This document shows positions 20,591-29,993 of a stretch of DNA of 64,000 bases, one piece after another (positions within the stretch are counted from its first letter, which is position 1; the number at the start of each line of letters is the position of its first letter). The notes below the pieces were generated by a model. It was not told the DNA's origin and made no database searches. It saw only the letters and a list, made by a program, of their open reading frames with translations. The position numbers and the translations under genes were made by a program. The stretch is from the NCBI RefSeq assembly GCF_014855515.1, contig NZ_JACYFK010000001.1, forward strand, positions 930,001 through 994,000, written 5' to 3'. This DNA is from Euzebyella marina. GTDB lineage: Bacteria > Bacteroidota > Bacteroidia > Flavobacteriales > Flavobacteriaceae.

Positions 20591-23077
20591 ATGAAAAAGC
20601 TTATTACCTCATTTATTTTGTTATGTAGCTTAAGTCTTGTTGCGCAAGACATACAAGACCTGAGCTTTGAAAGCCGGCCATTGGCAGATACGAGTTCGTC
20701 AATGTTCACTTCTTACGATACGCCTATTTCTATCGATGAGACCTTCGAAGAAGCTGCCGAAAAAAATAATATCGCCTATAGAAGTTTTAGCAATTTGAAC
20801 GGTGTTGAAAACGGATATTATATCATATCGGGTGTCTTCAGCAACTCAAAAAACCTGGCCAAGGCGGTTAAAAAACTTAAGAAAAAAGGTTTTGAGAATG
20901 CCGGTTCTATAAGTAATGAGGCCAACGGACTTAACTATATCTATTTAGAATATTTTCCATACGGTCTCGAGGCCGTAGATGCCTGCGTATCTAAAATGGA
21001 AGGTAAATATGATAAGGATATGTGGATATTAGAGGTTGAGAACAGTGTTGCTATAGGAGAAGGTAATAGTAATACTTCTCTTGAAAAATCAGCCACTACG
21101 AATATTGATGAATTTGAAGATTCTGAGGTTCTTTCAGGCGAGAAAAGAACCATTCATGAAAATGTAAATAAAACCAAGCTCATTCAAAGGGCCGACCACT
21201 ACTTCGATAAAATGTGGTATGCCGAAGCTGCCGAACTATACGAACAAGCGCTTTCAAAAGGTGATAAGTATTATTCAAAAGAAATCATTCAAAAAGCTGC
21301 CGACGCCTATTATTTCAATACAAATATGGAAAAGGCTTATGAGTGGTACAATGTACTTTACGAAAACTATGGTAAAGAAATGTCTACCGACAATATCTTT
21401 AAATATTCGCACTCATTAAAAGGCACCGGAAAGTATGCACGCTCAAAAAGGCTAATGCGTCTGTACAATCGCAAGATAAAAGAGGGTGACGAAAATACCG
21501 CTTCTAGAGATTTACTTGCCAATGGAAATGAGGTTGTTCTTGACAATATTTTAGGATCAGGCGCCGATTATGAAATCAAGAATTTGGCAATTAACACCAA
21601 ATACTCAGATTTCTCGCCGATGTTTATGGATTCTACACAAGTAGTGTATGCCTCGGCGAAAGATTCTTCCATCTTTAGCAACAGGCGTTATAAATGGAAC
21701 GATCAGCCCTACCTTGATCTATATGTTGCCAAAATGAATGCCGAATCGGAAGATCTTCGCGACGCGGTAAAGTTCTCGAAGAAAATCAACACTAAATATC
21801 ATGAGGCTGCCGTAACGTTTAGCCCTGATAACAAAACAATGTACTTTACCCGTAATAATTACGGTAAAAAACTTAAGCGTGATAAAAAAGGAGTTAGCCA
21901 TTTGAAGATTTATCGCTCCACTAAAGTTGGTGAAGAATGGTCGGTAGCCGAAGAGGTTCCTTTTAACAGCGATAATTACTCTACTGGGCACCCTGCCCTT
22001 AGCCCAGACGGAAAACAACTTTACTTTGTTTCCGACATGCCGGGCAGTCTTGGTAAAACAGATTTGTTCGTAGTAGATGTTTTAGAGGATGGAAGTTTCT
22101 CAGAACCTAGAAATCTAGGTAAAGAAATCAATACCGAACACCGAGAAATGTTCCCCTACTTTAACGGAGATAAACTGTTCTTCTCGTCTGACGGTCACAC
22201 AGGCCTAGGCGGTCTTGATGTGTACGAATCAGTTTATGACGAAGAGTTAGGCTTTCAAGAGGTTAAAAATTTGGGTAAACCTATCAATAGCAACAAAGAC
22301 GACTTTTCATATATCGTGAACGATGAAAATCAACAGGGGTATTTCGCCTCGAACAGAGAAGGTGGTAAAGGTGACGATGACATCTATTCTTTCAAAAGAC
22401 TTACACTTGAAGAAATTCCTGCCAATGAAAATGCGATTGCAGGTGTGGTTACCGAACTTAGTTCTGGCGACTTAATGCCACAGGCACTAGTTCAGCTATT
22501 GGACGAAAACGGAATCAAGCTTAAAGAGATGATTACCGAGGATGACGGTAGTTTCGTATTCGAAGATCTTGACGGATCAACGAAATACACCCTAAAAACG
22601 GTTAAAGACCAGTATGTAGATAACGAATTGGAAATTGCGACTTTAGATAATGAAAAAGTAGAAGTGGATGTCGCGTTGAAACGACTTGAAGAGATGATTG
22701 CATTGGAAGATGGAATCAAGAAAATCAAAACAGAGATGATTTACTTTGATTTCGACAAATCATACATTCGACCAGATGCGGCCAAAGAGCTTAACAAGCT
22801 GGTAAGCGTAATGAAAGAATACCCAGGTATGGTCATTAAGATCGAATCGCATACCGATTCAAGAGGTAGTCGGGCCTATAATGAGTACCTGTCGGATAAC
22901 AGAGCTAAATCGACCCGTGATTATATCATATCGCAAGGTATAGATCCTGAACGTATTGAAAGCGCCACAGGTTACGGTGAAAGTAGACTTATCAATCAAT
23001 GTGACGGTACCGTAAGATGTACCGAAGAAGAGCACTTACTGAACAGAAGATCTGAATTCATTATTGTCAAAATGTAA
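20591..23077 (+). CDS. OmpA-family envelope protein with SPOR-like, TPR, PD40 beta-propeller and carboxypeptidase-regulatory-like domains
   Basis: The 828-aa protein has an SPase I signal peptide ending near LVAQD, with no lipobox. A SPOR-like module lies at about 70-152 (GYYIISGVFS to MWILEVEN) and TPR helices at about 197-287. PD40 beta-propeller blades run from about 334 to 604 (SPDNKTMYFTRN, SPDGKQLYFVSD, NGDKLFFSSDG), then a carboxypeptidase-regulatory-like fold at about 614-690. The OmpA C-terminal domain (714-828) has HTDSRGSRAYN and LSDNRAKSTRDYI for peptidoglycan binding. The plan resembles PorE, which links PorP-type barrels to the cell wall, but PorE is a lipoprotein and this is not. 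It follows a SprF-like gene by 11 bp and ends at a strong terminator. Confidence 0.88.
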   Translation: MKKLITSFILLCSLSLVAQDIQDLSFESRPLADTSSSMFTSYDTPISIDETFEEAAEKNNIAYRSFSNLNGVENGYYIISGVFSNSKNLAKAVKKLKKKGFENAGSISNEANGLNYIYLEYFPYGLEAVDACVSKMEGKYDKDMWILEVENSVAIGEGNSNTSLEKSATTNIDEFEDSEVLSGEKRTIHENVNKTKLIQRADHYFDKMWYAEAAELYEQALSKGDKYYSKEIIQKAADAYYFNTNMEKAYEWYNVLYENYGKEMSTDNIFKYSHSLKGTGKYARSKRLMRLYNRKIKEGDENTASRDLLANGNEVVLDNILGSGADYEIKNLAINTKYSDFSPMFMDSTQVVYASAKDSSIFSNRRYKWNDQPYLDLYVAKMNAESEDLRDAVKFSKKINTKYHEAAVTFSPDNKTMYFTRNNYGKKLKRDKKGVSHLKIYRSTKVGEEWSVAEEVPFNSDNYSTGHPALSPDGKQLYFVSDMPGSLGKTDLFVVDVLEDGSFSEPRNLGKEINTEHREMFPYFNGDKLFFSSDGHTGLGGLDVYESVYDEELGFQEVKNLGKPINSNKDDFSYIVNDENQQGYFASNREGGKGDDDIYSFKRLTLEEIPANENAIAGVVTELSSGDLMPQALVQLLDENGIKLKEMITEDDGSFVFEDLDGSTKYTLKTVKDQYVDNELEIATLDNEKVEVDVALKRLEEMIALEDGIKKIKTEMIYFDFDKSYIRPDAAKELNKLVSVMKEYPGMVIKIESHTDSRGSRAYNEYLSDNRAKSTRDYIISQGIDPERIESATGYGESRLINQCDGTVRCTEEEHLLNRRSEFIIVKM

Positions 23078-23096
23078 AGCTAACCCAACAACTAAG

Positions 23097-23127
23097 AACC
23101 GCTGCCCTAAAAGCAGCGGTTTTTTTA
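23097..23127 (+). terminator. Intrinsic terminator of the adhesin-sprF-ompA operon
   Basis: ACCGCTGC and GCAGCGGT form a perfect 8-bp stem around CCTAAAA, followed by a run of T. It lies 20 bases after the OmpA stop codon. From here to 23326 I see nothing that I can name. Confidence 0.9.
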
Positions 23128-23326
23128 TGCCTTCAACGCAAGTATGAGGGTCTTTCGACAAAACAGGTGAAAAACTTAGGTAACCAAACGTCTAGTAATT
23201 TACACACATAATCGATCTAAAATACTATTGACATACAGGCATCTAAATGATTGACCGTTCATCCAGTTTATCAGGTTCAAGCTGATTTTGTTCTCAACTT
23301 TGTACTAGAACTTAAATTTTGAAGGT

Positions 23327-23497
23327 ATGAGGAAAATGTTACTTGTTAAGGAAATCTACTTAGAAGCTTTCAGAGATTGGACCTACAGATTGCTAAAGAA
23401 GTATTTTAAAGCGTATACATGGTTTTGTTTCGCTTTATTACTGGTTGTTATTTATGCATTTGTTTATAGGCTTTCTACTGGATTCGCATTCGTATAA
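23327..23497 (+). CDS. Small membrane protein, DUF6747-like (56 aa)
   Basis: This gene is short but coding in appearance. The product starts MRKMLLVKEIYLEAFRDW and has one hydrophobic segment (about residues 32-47, WFCFALLLVVIYAFVY), then ends YRLSTGFAFV. The pattern VKEIYLEAF followed by a KxYFKAY motif and a TGFAF ending is what I remember of the flavobacterial DUF6747 family; function unknown. A GAAGG sequence stands one base before the ATG, too close to be a good ribosome binding site. It is a single-gene unit between two terminators, which argues that it is real and separately regulated. Confidence 0.65.
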   Translation: MRKMLLVKEIYLEAFRDWTYRLLKKYFKAYTWFCFALLLVVIYAFVYRLSTGFAFV

Positions 23498-23513
23498 AGT
23501 AGACTTTCAATAA

Positions 23514-23555
23514 TTAAAAACGCCCATCTCGATGAGATGGGCGTTTCCTTTTTAC
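23514..23555. terminator. Bidirectional intrinsic terminator
   Basis: AAACGCCCATCTC and GAGATGGGCGTTT form a perfect 13-bp stem around GAT, with an A-run on the left and T-rich sequence on the right. It can stop the small plus-strand gene and the convergent minus-strand DUF4837 operon. Confidence 0.9.
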
Positions 23556-23569
23556 AATACATTTTATCA

Positions 23570-24565
23570 TTAGTTCATTACTTCGCCCAATCGCAACGTT
23601 TTTAAAATGGCCTCGAGTTCGAACATGTCATTTCTCTTTTCGGTAGCTGGGGCGAAAACGAATCCTTCCAAGACAAGTTTTCTATCATTTTCTTTATCAT
23701 TCAAGATATAGGTCAAAAACGGGCCTGCCATTGGGTAATTTTTAATATCCCAAAGGCCGCGAACCTCAACTCCTTTGAGCCCTGCTATCTCTACAGGATA
23801 AATAAATGGTGCATAGGCCGGTTCTGTGCGCATATAGGTGACTTTTCCGGGCACATCGGTTCCGGGTATATACTTTTCCCCAATTGAGTCACGCATGGCC
23901 ACTATATCCTTTATAAGCGTTTCTTGGTCATTAAAGCTGTCTGAAGGCATGGTATAAGCAATAATGTTTGCTGTGCCCTTATGAATTTCTCGGTCGATCC
24001 AAACAAAATTATCTTCGTGCTTACCTGTTTTGTAGATAGAGGGTATTTTAAGGCTGATGCCAAATTCATCTTGCAAAACACTTGACTTATTCAATGAACG
24101 CTCAAACCGTTGTTGCGCTGCGGAAATTTCCGAAGCTCTAAAAGAGTCTATGATATCATCGGCCTTTTCTCCTAGATTCTCTAGAATCTCAGAGTCGGTG
24201 GTTCCCTTAATTACCCCGACGCGCTGAGGTGTAGCATACATATCTTTTTTTATGTGTGCTAAATTCAGTGAATCTTTGGTTACGTAAAGAATCGAACGTG
24301 TGTTGCGAATCGATCCCGTAAAAAATTTAGGGTCGATTTGATCAATGCTGAAAAGCGGTTCATCCATGGGCATACCCACAATAGGTGCTGCAAAATGTTT
24401 GCGAATACTATCGCCCACATGCCCTCGCCACAATTGATTATCAACTACCGCAACCATCGAATTGATGGCTCCTGTTGAAGTAGGTAGGTAATTGGTGTTT
24501 TTAGAATCTTTACAGCATAAAAAAATAAATGCGGTTAGTAGAAGTAGTGTTCCGGTTTTTTTCAT
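23570..24565 (-). CDS. DUF4837-like lipoprotein
   Basis: The 331-aa protein begins with a lipoprotein signal peptide and lipobox (FIFLCCKDSK, Cys at about 17-18), so it should be membrane-anchored by lipid. The mature part matches the Bacteroidota DUF4837 family as I recall it: an N-terminal VAVVDNQLWRGHVGDSIR segment and a second similar half from SLKIPSIYKTGKHEDNFVWI. Its function is unknown. It starts 12 bp after the lytic transglycosylase gene on the same strand, so the pair is likely co-transcribed and may share an envelope role. Confidence 0.8.
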   Translation of the reverse strand: MKKTGTLLLLTAFIFLCCKDSKNTNYLPTSTGAINSMVAVVDNQLWRGHVGDSIRKHFAAPIVGMPMDEPLFSIDQIDPKFFTGSIRNTRSILYVTKDSLNLAHIKKDMYATPQRVGVIKGTTDSEILENLGEKADDIIDSFRASEISAAQQRFERSLNKSSVLQDEFGISLKIPSIYKTGKHEDNFVWIDREIHKGTANIIAYTMPSDSFNDQETLIKDIVAMRDSIGEKYIPGTDVPGKVTYMRTEPAYAPFIYPVEIAGLKGVEVRGLWDIKNYPMAGPFLTYILNDKENDRKLVLEGFVFAPATEKRNDMFELEAILKTLRLGEVMN

Positions 24566-24577
24566 TTTGTGTTTGAT

Positions 24578-26233
24578 TTACGATGGGCAAGCACATAATT
24601 TGAGCTTGGTGCCTGGTTTTAGGTTTTTACCACTAATACCGTTCCATTTTCGTAAATTTTCAACAGTAATTCCAGGATATTTTTTTGAGATGGTCCAAAG
24701 TGAGTCTCCACTTTGTACCGTATGGGTCTTCGCTCCTGGGGGAAATGATTGCGAAGAGGCCTTTGAAGTACTGCTCGAAGCGGCCGCAGCACCGGGCATT
24801 CTTCTAGGGAAAATAGTCAACCGCTGACCTACCCTTAAGCTGTTGCTGTTAAGTCCGTTCCACCGTTTTATCTGGCTAACGCCTACCCCATACATTTCGG
24901 CAATCTTACCAAGATAATCGCCACTTCGCACCTTGTATCGAACCCTATTCTCTTCAGCTTGCTTGACCAATTGAGGCAGCGGACTTTCTTTACTCTCCAG
25001 CTCTTGCTTCACATGATTGTAAATGGCTACTTCATTTGCAACAAACTTTCCTATTGCATCTTTAGGCAAACGAAGGGCGTATTTTTTGTTATCTGCAAAA
25101 GGCACCACGTTTAGTTTATAGGATGGGTTCAACAAGCGCAACTCTTCTTTACTTACACCGACTAACTCGGAAATCTGTTCGAACGTAATCAAGCTCTTTA
25201 CATGAATTGTATCGGTTTCGAAATAAGGCCTTTCTACTTTTTGACCTTTAAGGCCATGTTCTTCGGCATATTCGAATAGATACATGGTCGCCAAGAAAGC
25301 AGGAACATACCCTGCCGTCTCACGAGGCAAAAAACTACGAATATTCCAATAGTTTTTCATCCCTCCTGAGCGGCGAATAGCTTTGTTAACATTACCGGGG
25401 CCGGAGTTATAAGCAGCCAAGGCCAAATCCCAATCACCATAAATCTCATAAAGCTTTGAAAGAAACTGACAAGCGGCTTGTGTAGATTTAATGGGGTCGC
25501 TACGTTCATCTACATAACTGGTAACGTTAAGTTTGTACTGCCTTCCCGTACCGTACATGAATTGCCAAAGACCTGTTGCCCCCACACGCGAACGCGCCCT
25601 TGGGTTCAAAGCCGATTCGACAATAGAGAGGTATTTCATCTCTAAGGGAATATCGTGATTGTCAAGTTCTTGTTCAAAAAGAGGAAAATAAAACTGACTG
25701 GCAGTAAGCATACGTTCCATCAAGTCTCGCTTTCTAAAAAGAAACGATCTTATCACATTTTCTAAAGAAGGATTATACTCAACATTGAACGGTGTTTTTT
25801 GGTTGAGTTTCGCCAAGCGGGCCTTTAAGGTATCGGTATGTAGAGAAGTAGGATAGGCCTTTTCATAATCAAGTTCGGCCACTTCTCTATACATCTCATC
25901 TGATAAGGAAGCATTTTCATAAAGCTCCTTCATCCAAAGACTATCATAGCGGGCAGCATCACTTTGATCCTGTAGGTCATACTTTTTCATGACCTCATCT
26001 ATGATAAGAGACAGGCTTTTATCTTTCAAACTATTGGAGTCAACAGCCATCTGTTCCATCTGTTCTACCCCGTTCATATCCATCGCCAATGTATCACTAC
26101 CCACTTCTTGGGCCATTGACAATACCGAATCTTTCTCTGTGACTAATAGAGAATCTTTTTGCTGCGCCGTCAACGGTAAGTAGAACAGCGAACCGGCCAA
26201 AAATGCCAGCATACTTTTTCTTGATCCTATCAT
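24578..26233 (-). CDS. LysM-containing lytic transglycosylase, MltD-like
   Basis: The 551-aa protein has a signal peptide (MIGSRKSMLAFLAGSLFYLPLTAQQ). A coiled N-terminal region is followed by an SLT domain at about residues 180-330: IVESALNPRARSRVGATGLWQF carries the catalytic Glu, and AYNSGPGNV is the second signature. Two LysM domains are visible, RVRYKVRSGDYLGKIAEMYGV (about 440-480) and KTHTVQSGDSLWTISKKYPG (about 505-550). It cleaves the glycan strands of peptidoglycan in the periplasm, with 1,6-anhydro-muramic acid as the expected product. The start lies 161 bp after the pgk stop. Confidence 0.93.
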   Translation of the reverse strand: MIGSRKSMLAFLAGSLFYLPLTAQQKDSLLVTEKDSVLSMAQEVGSDTLAMDMNGVEQMEQMAVDSNSLKDKSLSLIIDEVMKKYDLQDQSDAARYDSLWMKELYENASLSDEMYREVAELDYEKAYPTSLHTDTLKARLAKLNQKTPFNVEYNPSLENVIRSFLFRKRDLMERMLTASQFYFPLFEQELDNHDIPLEMKYLSIVESALNPRARSRVGATGLWQFMYGTGRQYKLNVTSYVDERSDPIKSTQAACQFLSKLYEIYGDWDLALAAYNSGPGNVNKAIRRSGGMKNYWNIRSFLPRETAGYVPAFLATMYLFEYAEEHGLKGQKVERPYFETDTIHVKSLITFEQISELVGVSKEELRLLNPSYKLNVVPFADNKKYALRLPKDAIGKFVANEVAIYNHVKQELESKESPLPQLVKQAEENRVRYKVRSGDYLGKIAEMYGVGVSQIKRWNGLNSNSLRVGQRLTIFPRRMPGAAAASSSTSKASSQSFPPGAKTHTVQSGDSLWTISKKYPGITVENLRKWNGISGKNLKPGTKLKLCACPS

Positions 26234-26394
26234 ATTTCAAAAACGCTCTTAAATAAAAGGTGCGCTCATACGCAAGGCCATTTCACCTAGACTTGGTAGC
26301 CTCTTTAAAATTGCATTTTTTTTCGGATAAATAAAATTTACCCGTACAAATATCAAAGAATTACGGTCGCCTCCACTTACCGATAACGCACTTA

Positions 26395-27585
26395 TTACTC
26401 GATTATTGCAGCGATACCAGGTAGGGTTTTGCCTTCTAAACTTTCTAGCATAGCACCGCCTCCAGTAGAAACATAACTTACCTTGTTCTCAAAGCCAAAT
26501 TGCTTGACCGCGGCAACTGAATCTCCACCACCAACAAGAGAAAATGCACCATTTTTTGTGGCTTCATCAATAAAGTTTCCAACAGCGATGGTACCCTTTG
26601 AAAAGTTCTCCATTTCAAAAACACCAACGGGTCCGTTCCAAAGTATGGTCTTTGCCTGCAAAATAACTTCCTTGAAATTCTCCAAAGTCTTAGGGCCGGC
26701 ATCCAGGCCTTGCCATCCGTCAGGAATTTCATTTACCGGTGATATTTGAGTGTCTGCATCATTGGCAAAATCATTGGCAGCAATTACATCAACCGGAATA
26801 TGTACTTTCACACCTTTTTCTTCGGCTTGTTTTAAAATATCAAGGGCAAGTTCCATTTTGTCATCTTCACAAATAGAATCACCCACCTTGCCACCTTGCG
26901 CCTTTATAAAAGTGTAGGTCATACCTCCACCAACAATCAGGTGGTCGACCTTATCCAAGATGTTTTCGATAATGGTGATCTTTGATGAAACCTTAGCCCC
27001 GCCCAAAATAGCCAAAACTGGTTTTTCGCCGGTTTGCATTACTTTTTCAATGGCGTCAATTTCTTTGGCCAATAGGTAACCGAAACATTTGTTCTCAGTA
27101 AAAAACTGCGCAACTATGGTTGTTGAGGCATGAGCCCTGTGAGCTGTACCAAATGCGTCGTTAACAAAGATATCGCCCAATGCACTCAATTGCTTGGCAA
27201 AAGACTCATCGCCTTTTTCTTCTTCGGCATAGAACCTTAAATTCTCCAGCAACAAAACCTCACCTGGTTTTAAAGCTGCTACCGCATCTTCAGCAGTTTT
27301 TCCAACACAATCGAGAACGAATTTTACTGAAACACCTATGATCTCAGAAACCTTACTAACGATATGCTTTAATGAAAGATCCGGGTTGTTTTGCCCTTTG
27401 GGCCTACCCAAGTGACTCATTAAAACAGCGCTTCCGCCATCTTCCAGAACTTTGATTATAGTGGGTTTAGCGGCTTCGATTCTGTTGGTATCGGTTACCT
27501 CGAATTTTTCGTTCAAGGGAACATTGAAGTCTACGCGTATGAGGGCTTTTTTATCTTTAAAATTAAAATCGTCTATCGTTTTCAT
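26395..27585 (-). CDS. pgk: Phosphoglycerate kinase
   Basis: A 396-aa protein of normal length. Motifs are RVDFNVPLN at the N-terminus, MSHLGRPKG (substrate-binding His and Arg), [30 protein letters not shown] (ADP-binding), WNGPVGVFE and [13 protein letters not shown] at the C-terminus. It transfers phosphate between 1,3-bisphosphoglycerate and ADP in glycolysis. It appears to be transcribed by itself from a -7 element 23 bases upstream, divergent from holB. Confidence 0.98.
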   Translation of the reverse strand: MKTIDDFNFKDKKALIRVDFNVPLNEKFEVTDTNRIEAAKPTIIKVLEDGGSAVLMSHLGRPKGQNNPDLSLKHIVSKVSEIIGVSVKFVLDCVGKTAEDAVAALKPGEVLLLENLRFYAEEEKGDESFAKQLSALGDIFVNDAFGTAHRAHASTTIVAQFFTENKCFGYLLAKEIDAIEKVMQTGEKPVLAILGGAKVSSKITIIENILDKVDHLIVGGGMTYTFIKAQGGKVGDSICEDDKMELALDILKQAEEKGVKVHIPVDVIAANDFANDADTQISPVNEIPDGWQGLDAGPKTLENFKEVILQAKTILWNGPVGVFEMENFSKGTIAVGNFIDEATKNGAFSLVGGGDSVAAVKQFGFENKVSYVSTGGGAMLESLEGKTLPGIAAIIE

Positions 27586-27607
27586 GAATAAGGTTTTTTG
27601 AGAATCG

Positions 27608-27615
27608 CAAATGTA
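27608..27615 (-). promoter_or_regulatory. Putative -7 promoter element (TACATTTG) for pgk
   Basis: Minus-strand TACATTTG, ending 22 bases before the pgk start codon. The -33 box is not clear. Confidence 0.4.
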
Positions 27616-27762
27616 AATAAAAAGACGTAAGAACGGTAGCCCATAAACACAAGAGTTTCAATCGCGGCCGATGATTGCCTTCAATGAAAATGGCCTCATG
27701 AACCAAAGTGGTTTTTCCGGTCTTGAAAAATGTAGGTTCGCCTTTACTTACCTCAAATACGC

Positions 27763-27770
27763 TATATTTG
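27763..27770 (+). promoter_or_regulatory. Putative -7 promoter element (TATATTTG) for holB
   Basis: TATATTTG ends four bases before the holB ATG, so a transcript from it would be leaderless. Confidence 0.4.
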
Positions 27771-27774
27771 AACC

Positions 27775-28926
27775 ATGCTGTTCAAAGACATATTAGGCCT
27801 CTCTCATATCAAGAGCCATTTAGCGACCAGTTCAGATGCCGGGCGAATACCCCATGCACAACTTTTTGTGGGCCCTGAAGGTTCGGGCACCTTGACAATG
27901 GCCATTGCCTATGCGCAATATGTCATTTGTGGCAATTGCAATGGTGAAAATGCCGAGGGCAATCAGGCCTGTAACCTAAAATTTAAATCGGTTTCACACC
28001 CTGATATGCATTTTGCATTTCCCGTCTCGAACTCAGACAAGGTAAAGACACATGCCGTCAGCGACCACTACATGGCAGAGTGGCGCCAATTTGTTTTGGA
28101 ACAGCCCTATGGAAATCTCTTCGATTGGTACCGGCTCATAGGCATTGAAAAAAAACAAGGGCAGATTGGTGTCGATGAAGCCCAAGACGTAGTTCGCAAA
28201 TTAAGCCTTAAATCTTACGAAGGCGGGTATAAGGTGATGTTGATTTGGATGGCGGAAAAAATGAATACGGCAGCCGCCAACAAACTCTTAAAATTAATAG
28301 AAGAGCCGCCCAATAAAACGGTTTTTATTCTCATTGCGGAGGACGAAGAGCAGATCATTCAGACCATACGTTCGCGTTGCCAAATTCTACATTTCCCCAG
28401 ATTGGCTGAAGATGCCATTGCGGATGCCCTAATCGAAAAAGGACTGAACCGCGAAGAGGCTCTGCGCATAGCCCATGAATCCGACGGCAATTTTAATAAG
28501 GCCCTCGACCTCATGAACAATGATTCAGAAGATTTGGTTTTTGAAAAATGGTTTGTGCAATGGGTGAGAAGTGCCTTTAAGGCAAAAGGCAACAAGACAG
28601 CGATTCATGAGTTGATTTTATGGAGCGATGAGGTATCTAAAACGGGCCGAGAAACCCAAAAGAAATTTTTACAATATTGCCTGGCGGTTATGAGGCAGGC
28701 CCTGCTCATCAATTTCAATACCGCGGATCTTGCTTTTATGAAAATTCATGTAGATGGCTTTCATTTAGAAAAGTTTGCCCCCTTCGTTCACGAGAACAAT
28801 ATACTGTTCATTGTTCAAGAATTGGAAGATGCCATCTATCACATCGAGCGCAATGGAAACTCTAAAATTGTTTTGACCGACCTTTCAATCAAATTGACCC
28901 GCCTTTTGCACAAAAAGGCCGCTTAA
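27775..28926 (+). CDS. holB: DNA polymerase III subunit delta prime
   Basis: The 383-aa protein is an AAA+ clamp-loader subunit: PHAQLFVGPEGSGTLTMA is a degenerate Walker A typical of delta prime. The cysteines CGNCNGENAEGNQAC suggest the small zinc module, and MAEKMNTAAANKLLKLIEEPP is the signature around the sensor region. IRSRCQILHFPRL carries the SRC motif. It helps load the sliding clamp at the replication fork. It is the first gene on the plus strand after the divergent pgk. Confidence 0.93.
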   Translation: MLFKDILGLSHIKSHLATSSDAGRIPHAQLFVGPEGSGTLTMAIAYAQYVICGNCNGENAEGNQACNLKFKSVSHPDMHFAFPVSNSDKVKTHAVSDHYMAEWRQFVLEQPYGNLFDWYRLIGIEKKQGQIGVDEAQDVVRKLSLKSYEGGYKVMLIWMAEKMNTAAANKLLKLIEEPPNKTVFILIAEDEEQIIQTIRSRCQILHFPRLAEDAIADALIEKGLNREEALRIAHESDGNFNKALDLMNNDSEDLVFEKWFVQWVRSAFKAKGNKTAIHELILWSDEVSKTGRETQKKFLQYCLAVMRQALLINFNTADLAFMKIHVDGFHLEKFAPFVHENNILFIVQELEDAIYHIERNGNSKIVLTDLSIKLTRLLHKKAA

Positions 28927-28948
28927 GCCTTCGGTAAGGTTTTAGTGC

Positions 28949-28956
28949 TATTTTTG
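28949..28956 (+). promoter_or_regulatory. Putative -7 promoter element (TATTTTTG) for the DoxX-like gene
   Basis: TATTTTTG lies between the holB stop and the next start, 22 bases before the ATG. It may allow transcription independent of holB. Confidence 0.35.
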
Positions 28957-28978
28957 ATATAAACTTAAATTCCCGACC

Positions 28979-29377
28979 ATGGAAGAAATCCAACAATATT
29001 CCGCTCAGATCCTCTTATTGCTATTTTTGATCATCGTTTTTTTACAGAGTGGTATAGATAAGATTTTCGATTGGAAGGGAAACGTTAGTTGGCTGAAAGA
29101 ACACTTTGCACAAACTCCATTACACAACTTAGTTCCATTTTTGCTTTTTACCTTATTGGTAATTGAAACGATTGCCGGAATACTTTGCGCTGTTGGGCTT
29201 TTAGAAATTGTGGTTTACCAAAAAACTACAATTGCTTTCTACGGTAGTCTTCTTTCTTGCATTAGTCTTTTGATGTTGCTTTTTGGGCAGCGAATGGCCA
29301 AAGATTATGAAGGGGCCAAAAACATAGCCGTATACTTCATACCGGCCATCTTTCTGCTGTATCTGTTACAAGCATAA
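28979..29377 (+). CDS. DoxX-like small membrane protein
   Basis: The 132-aa protein has four predicted TM helices (about residues 8-25, 48-68, 80-100 and 114-130). The first is followed by LQSGIDKIFDWKGNVSWLKEHF, the kind of short loop seen in DoxX-type proteins. The family is integral to the inner membrane and its biochemical role is mostly unknown. It lies 52 bp after holB. Its stop codon touches the terminator that ends the convergent OmpH gene. Confidence 0.7.
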   Translation: MEEIQQYSAQILLLLFLIIVFLQSGIDKIFDWKGNVSWLKEHFAQTPLHNLVPFLLFTLLVIETIAGILCAVGLLEIVVYQKTTIAFYGSLLSCISLLMLLFGQRMAKDYEGAKNIAVYFIPAIFLLYLLQA

Positions 29378-29413
29378 AAAAACTCCTCAAACAATTTTAA
29401 ATCGCTTGAGGAG
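29376..29413 (-). terminator. Intrinsic terminator of the OmpH-like gene
   Basis: CTCCTCAA and TTGAGGAG form an 8-bp stem with a 15-base loop. On the minus strand the stem is followed by seven T residues, so it works for the leftward OmpH-like gene, and it overlaps the stop codon of the DoxX-like gene. Confidence 0.8.
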
Positions 29414-29436
29414 CTCCGTTCGAATAACGATATCTG

Positions 29437-29943
29437 TTACTTCTTGTAATTATCGTTTAAGATCTTTACGATTTCATCGGTTAGATCGTTTGCTTCTGTG
29501 CCATACAGAACGCTTCCGCCATCGCCCCCACCTAAAATGTAGGTGTAACCATTGGCTTTGCCGTACGCTTTTATTTCTTTCTTAACCTTGTTCACGACAC
29601 TATCCATTTGCGTTTGGCCTTCTGCCTGTAGCTTTTGATCTTCCATTTGAAGTTGCTGACCGATCTGTTGCCCTTTTTGTTGCATTAAGCCGTATTCTTC
29701 TTGAGCCTTCTGTTGAGAAAGTTTTTGGGCCTTTTGTTGAAAAGCCTGGGCCTCCATCTGAAAAGCTTGCGAAATACTATCTCTCTTTTTTCCCAGTGCC
29801 TCTACTTTGGTATTGAAAGACGCTTCGATATCGATTTTCTCTTGATATTCTTCCATCAACTTGACGTTATCAACGTAACCGATTTTTTGTTCTTTACAGG
29901 CCACCGCTCCTAATACCAATATTCCTAAAAATAATTTTTTCAT
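29437..29943 (-). CDS. OmpH/Skp-family periplasmic chaperone-like lipoprotein
   Basis: From ATG 29943 the protein is 168 aa. It begins MKKLFLGILVLGAVACKEQ, a lipoprotein signal with Cys16 as the expected lipidation site. Next come the OmpH start KIGYVDNVKLMEEYQEK and a long glutamine-rich coiled coil (about 40-120), then ANGYTYILGGGDGGSVLYGTEANDLTDEIVKILN, typical of Skp/OmpH. Skp proteins hold unfolded outer-membrane proteins in the periplasm. The longer frame to 29985 lacks a signal at its start, so the shorter start is preferred. A promoter-like pair lies about 50 bases upstream. Confidence 0.88.
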   Translation of the reverse strand: MKKLFLGILVLGAVACKEQKIGYVDNVKLMEEYQEKIDIEASFNTKVEALGKKRDSISQAFQMEAQAFQQKAQKLSQQKAQEEYGLMQQKGQQIGQQLQMEDQKLQAEGQTQMDSVVNKVKKEIKAYGKANGYTYILGGGDGGSVLYGTEANDLTDEIVKILNDNYKK

Positions 29944-29993
29944 GCTACTAGTGATTCTATTTAAATAGTTTATTAGTTGTTTCATAAGATGCG

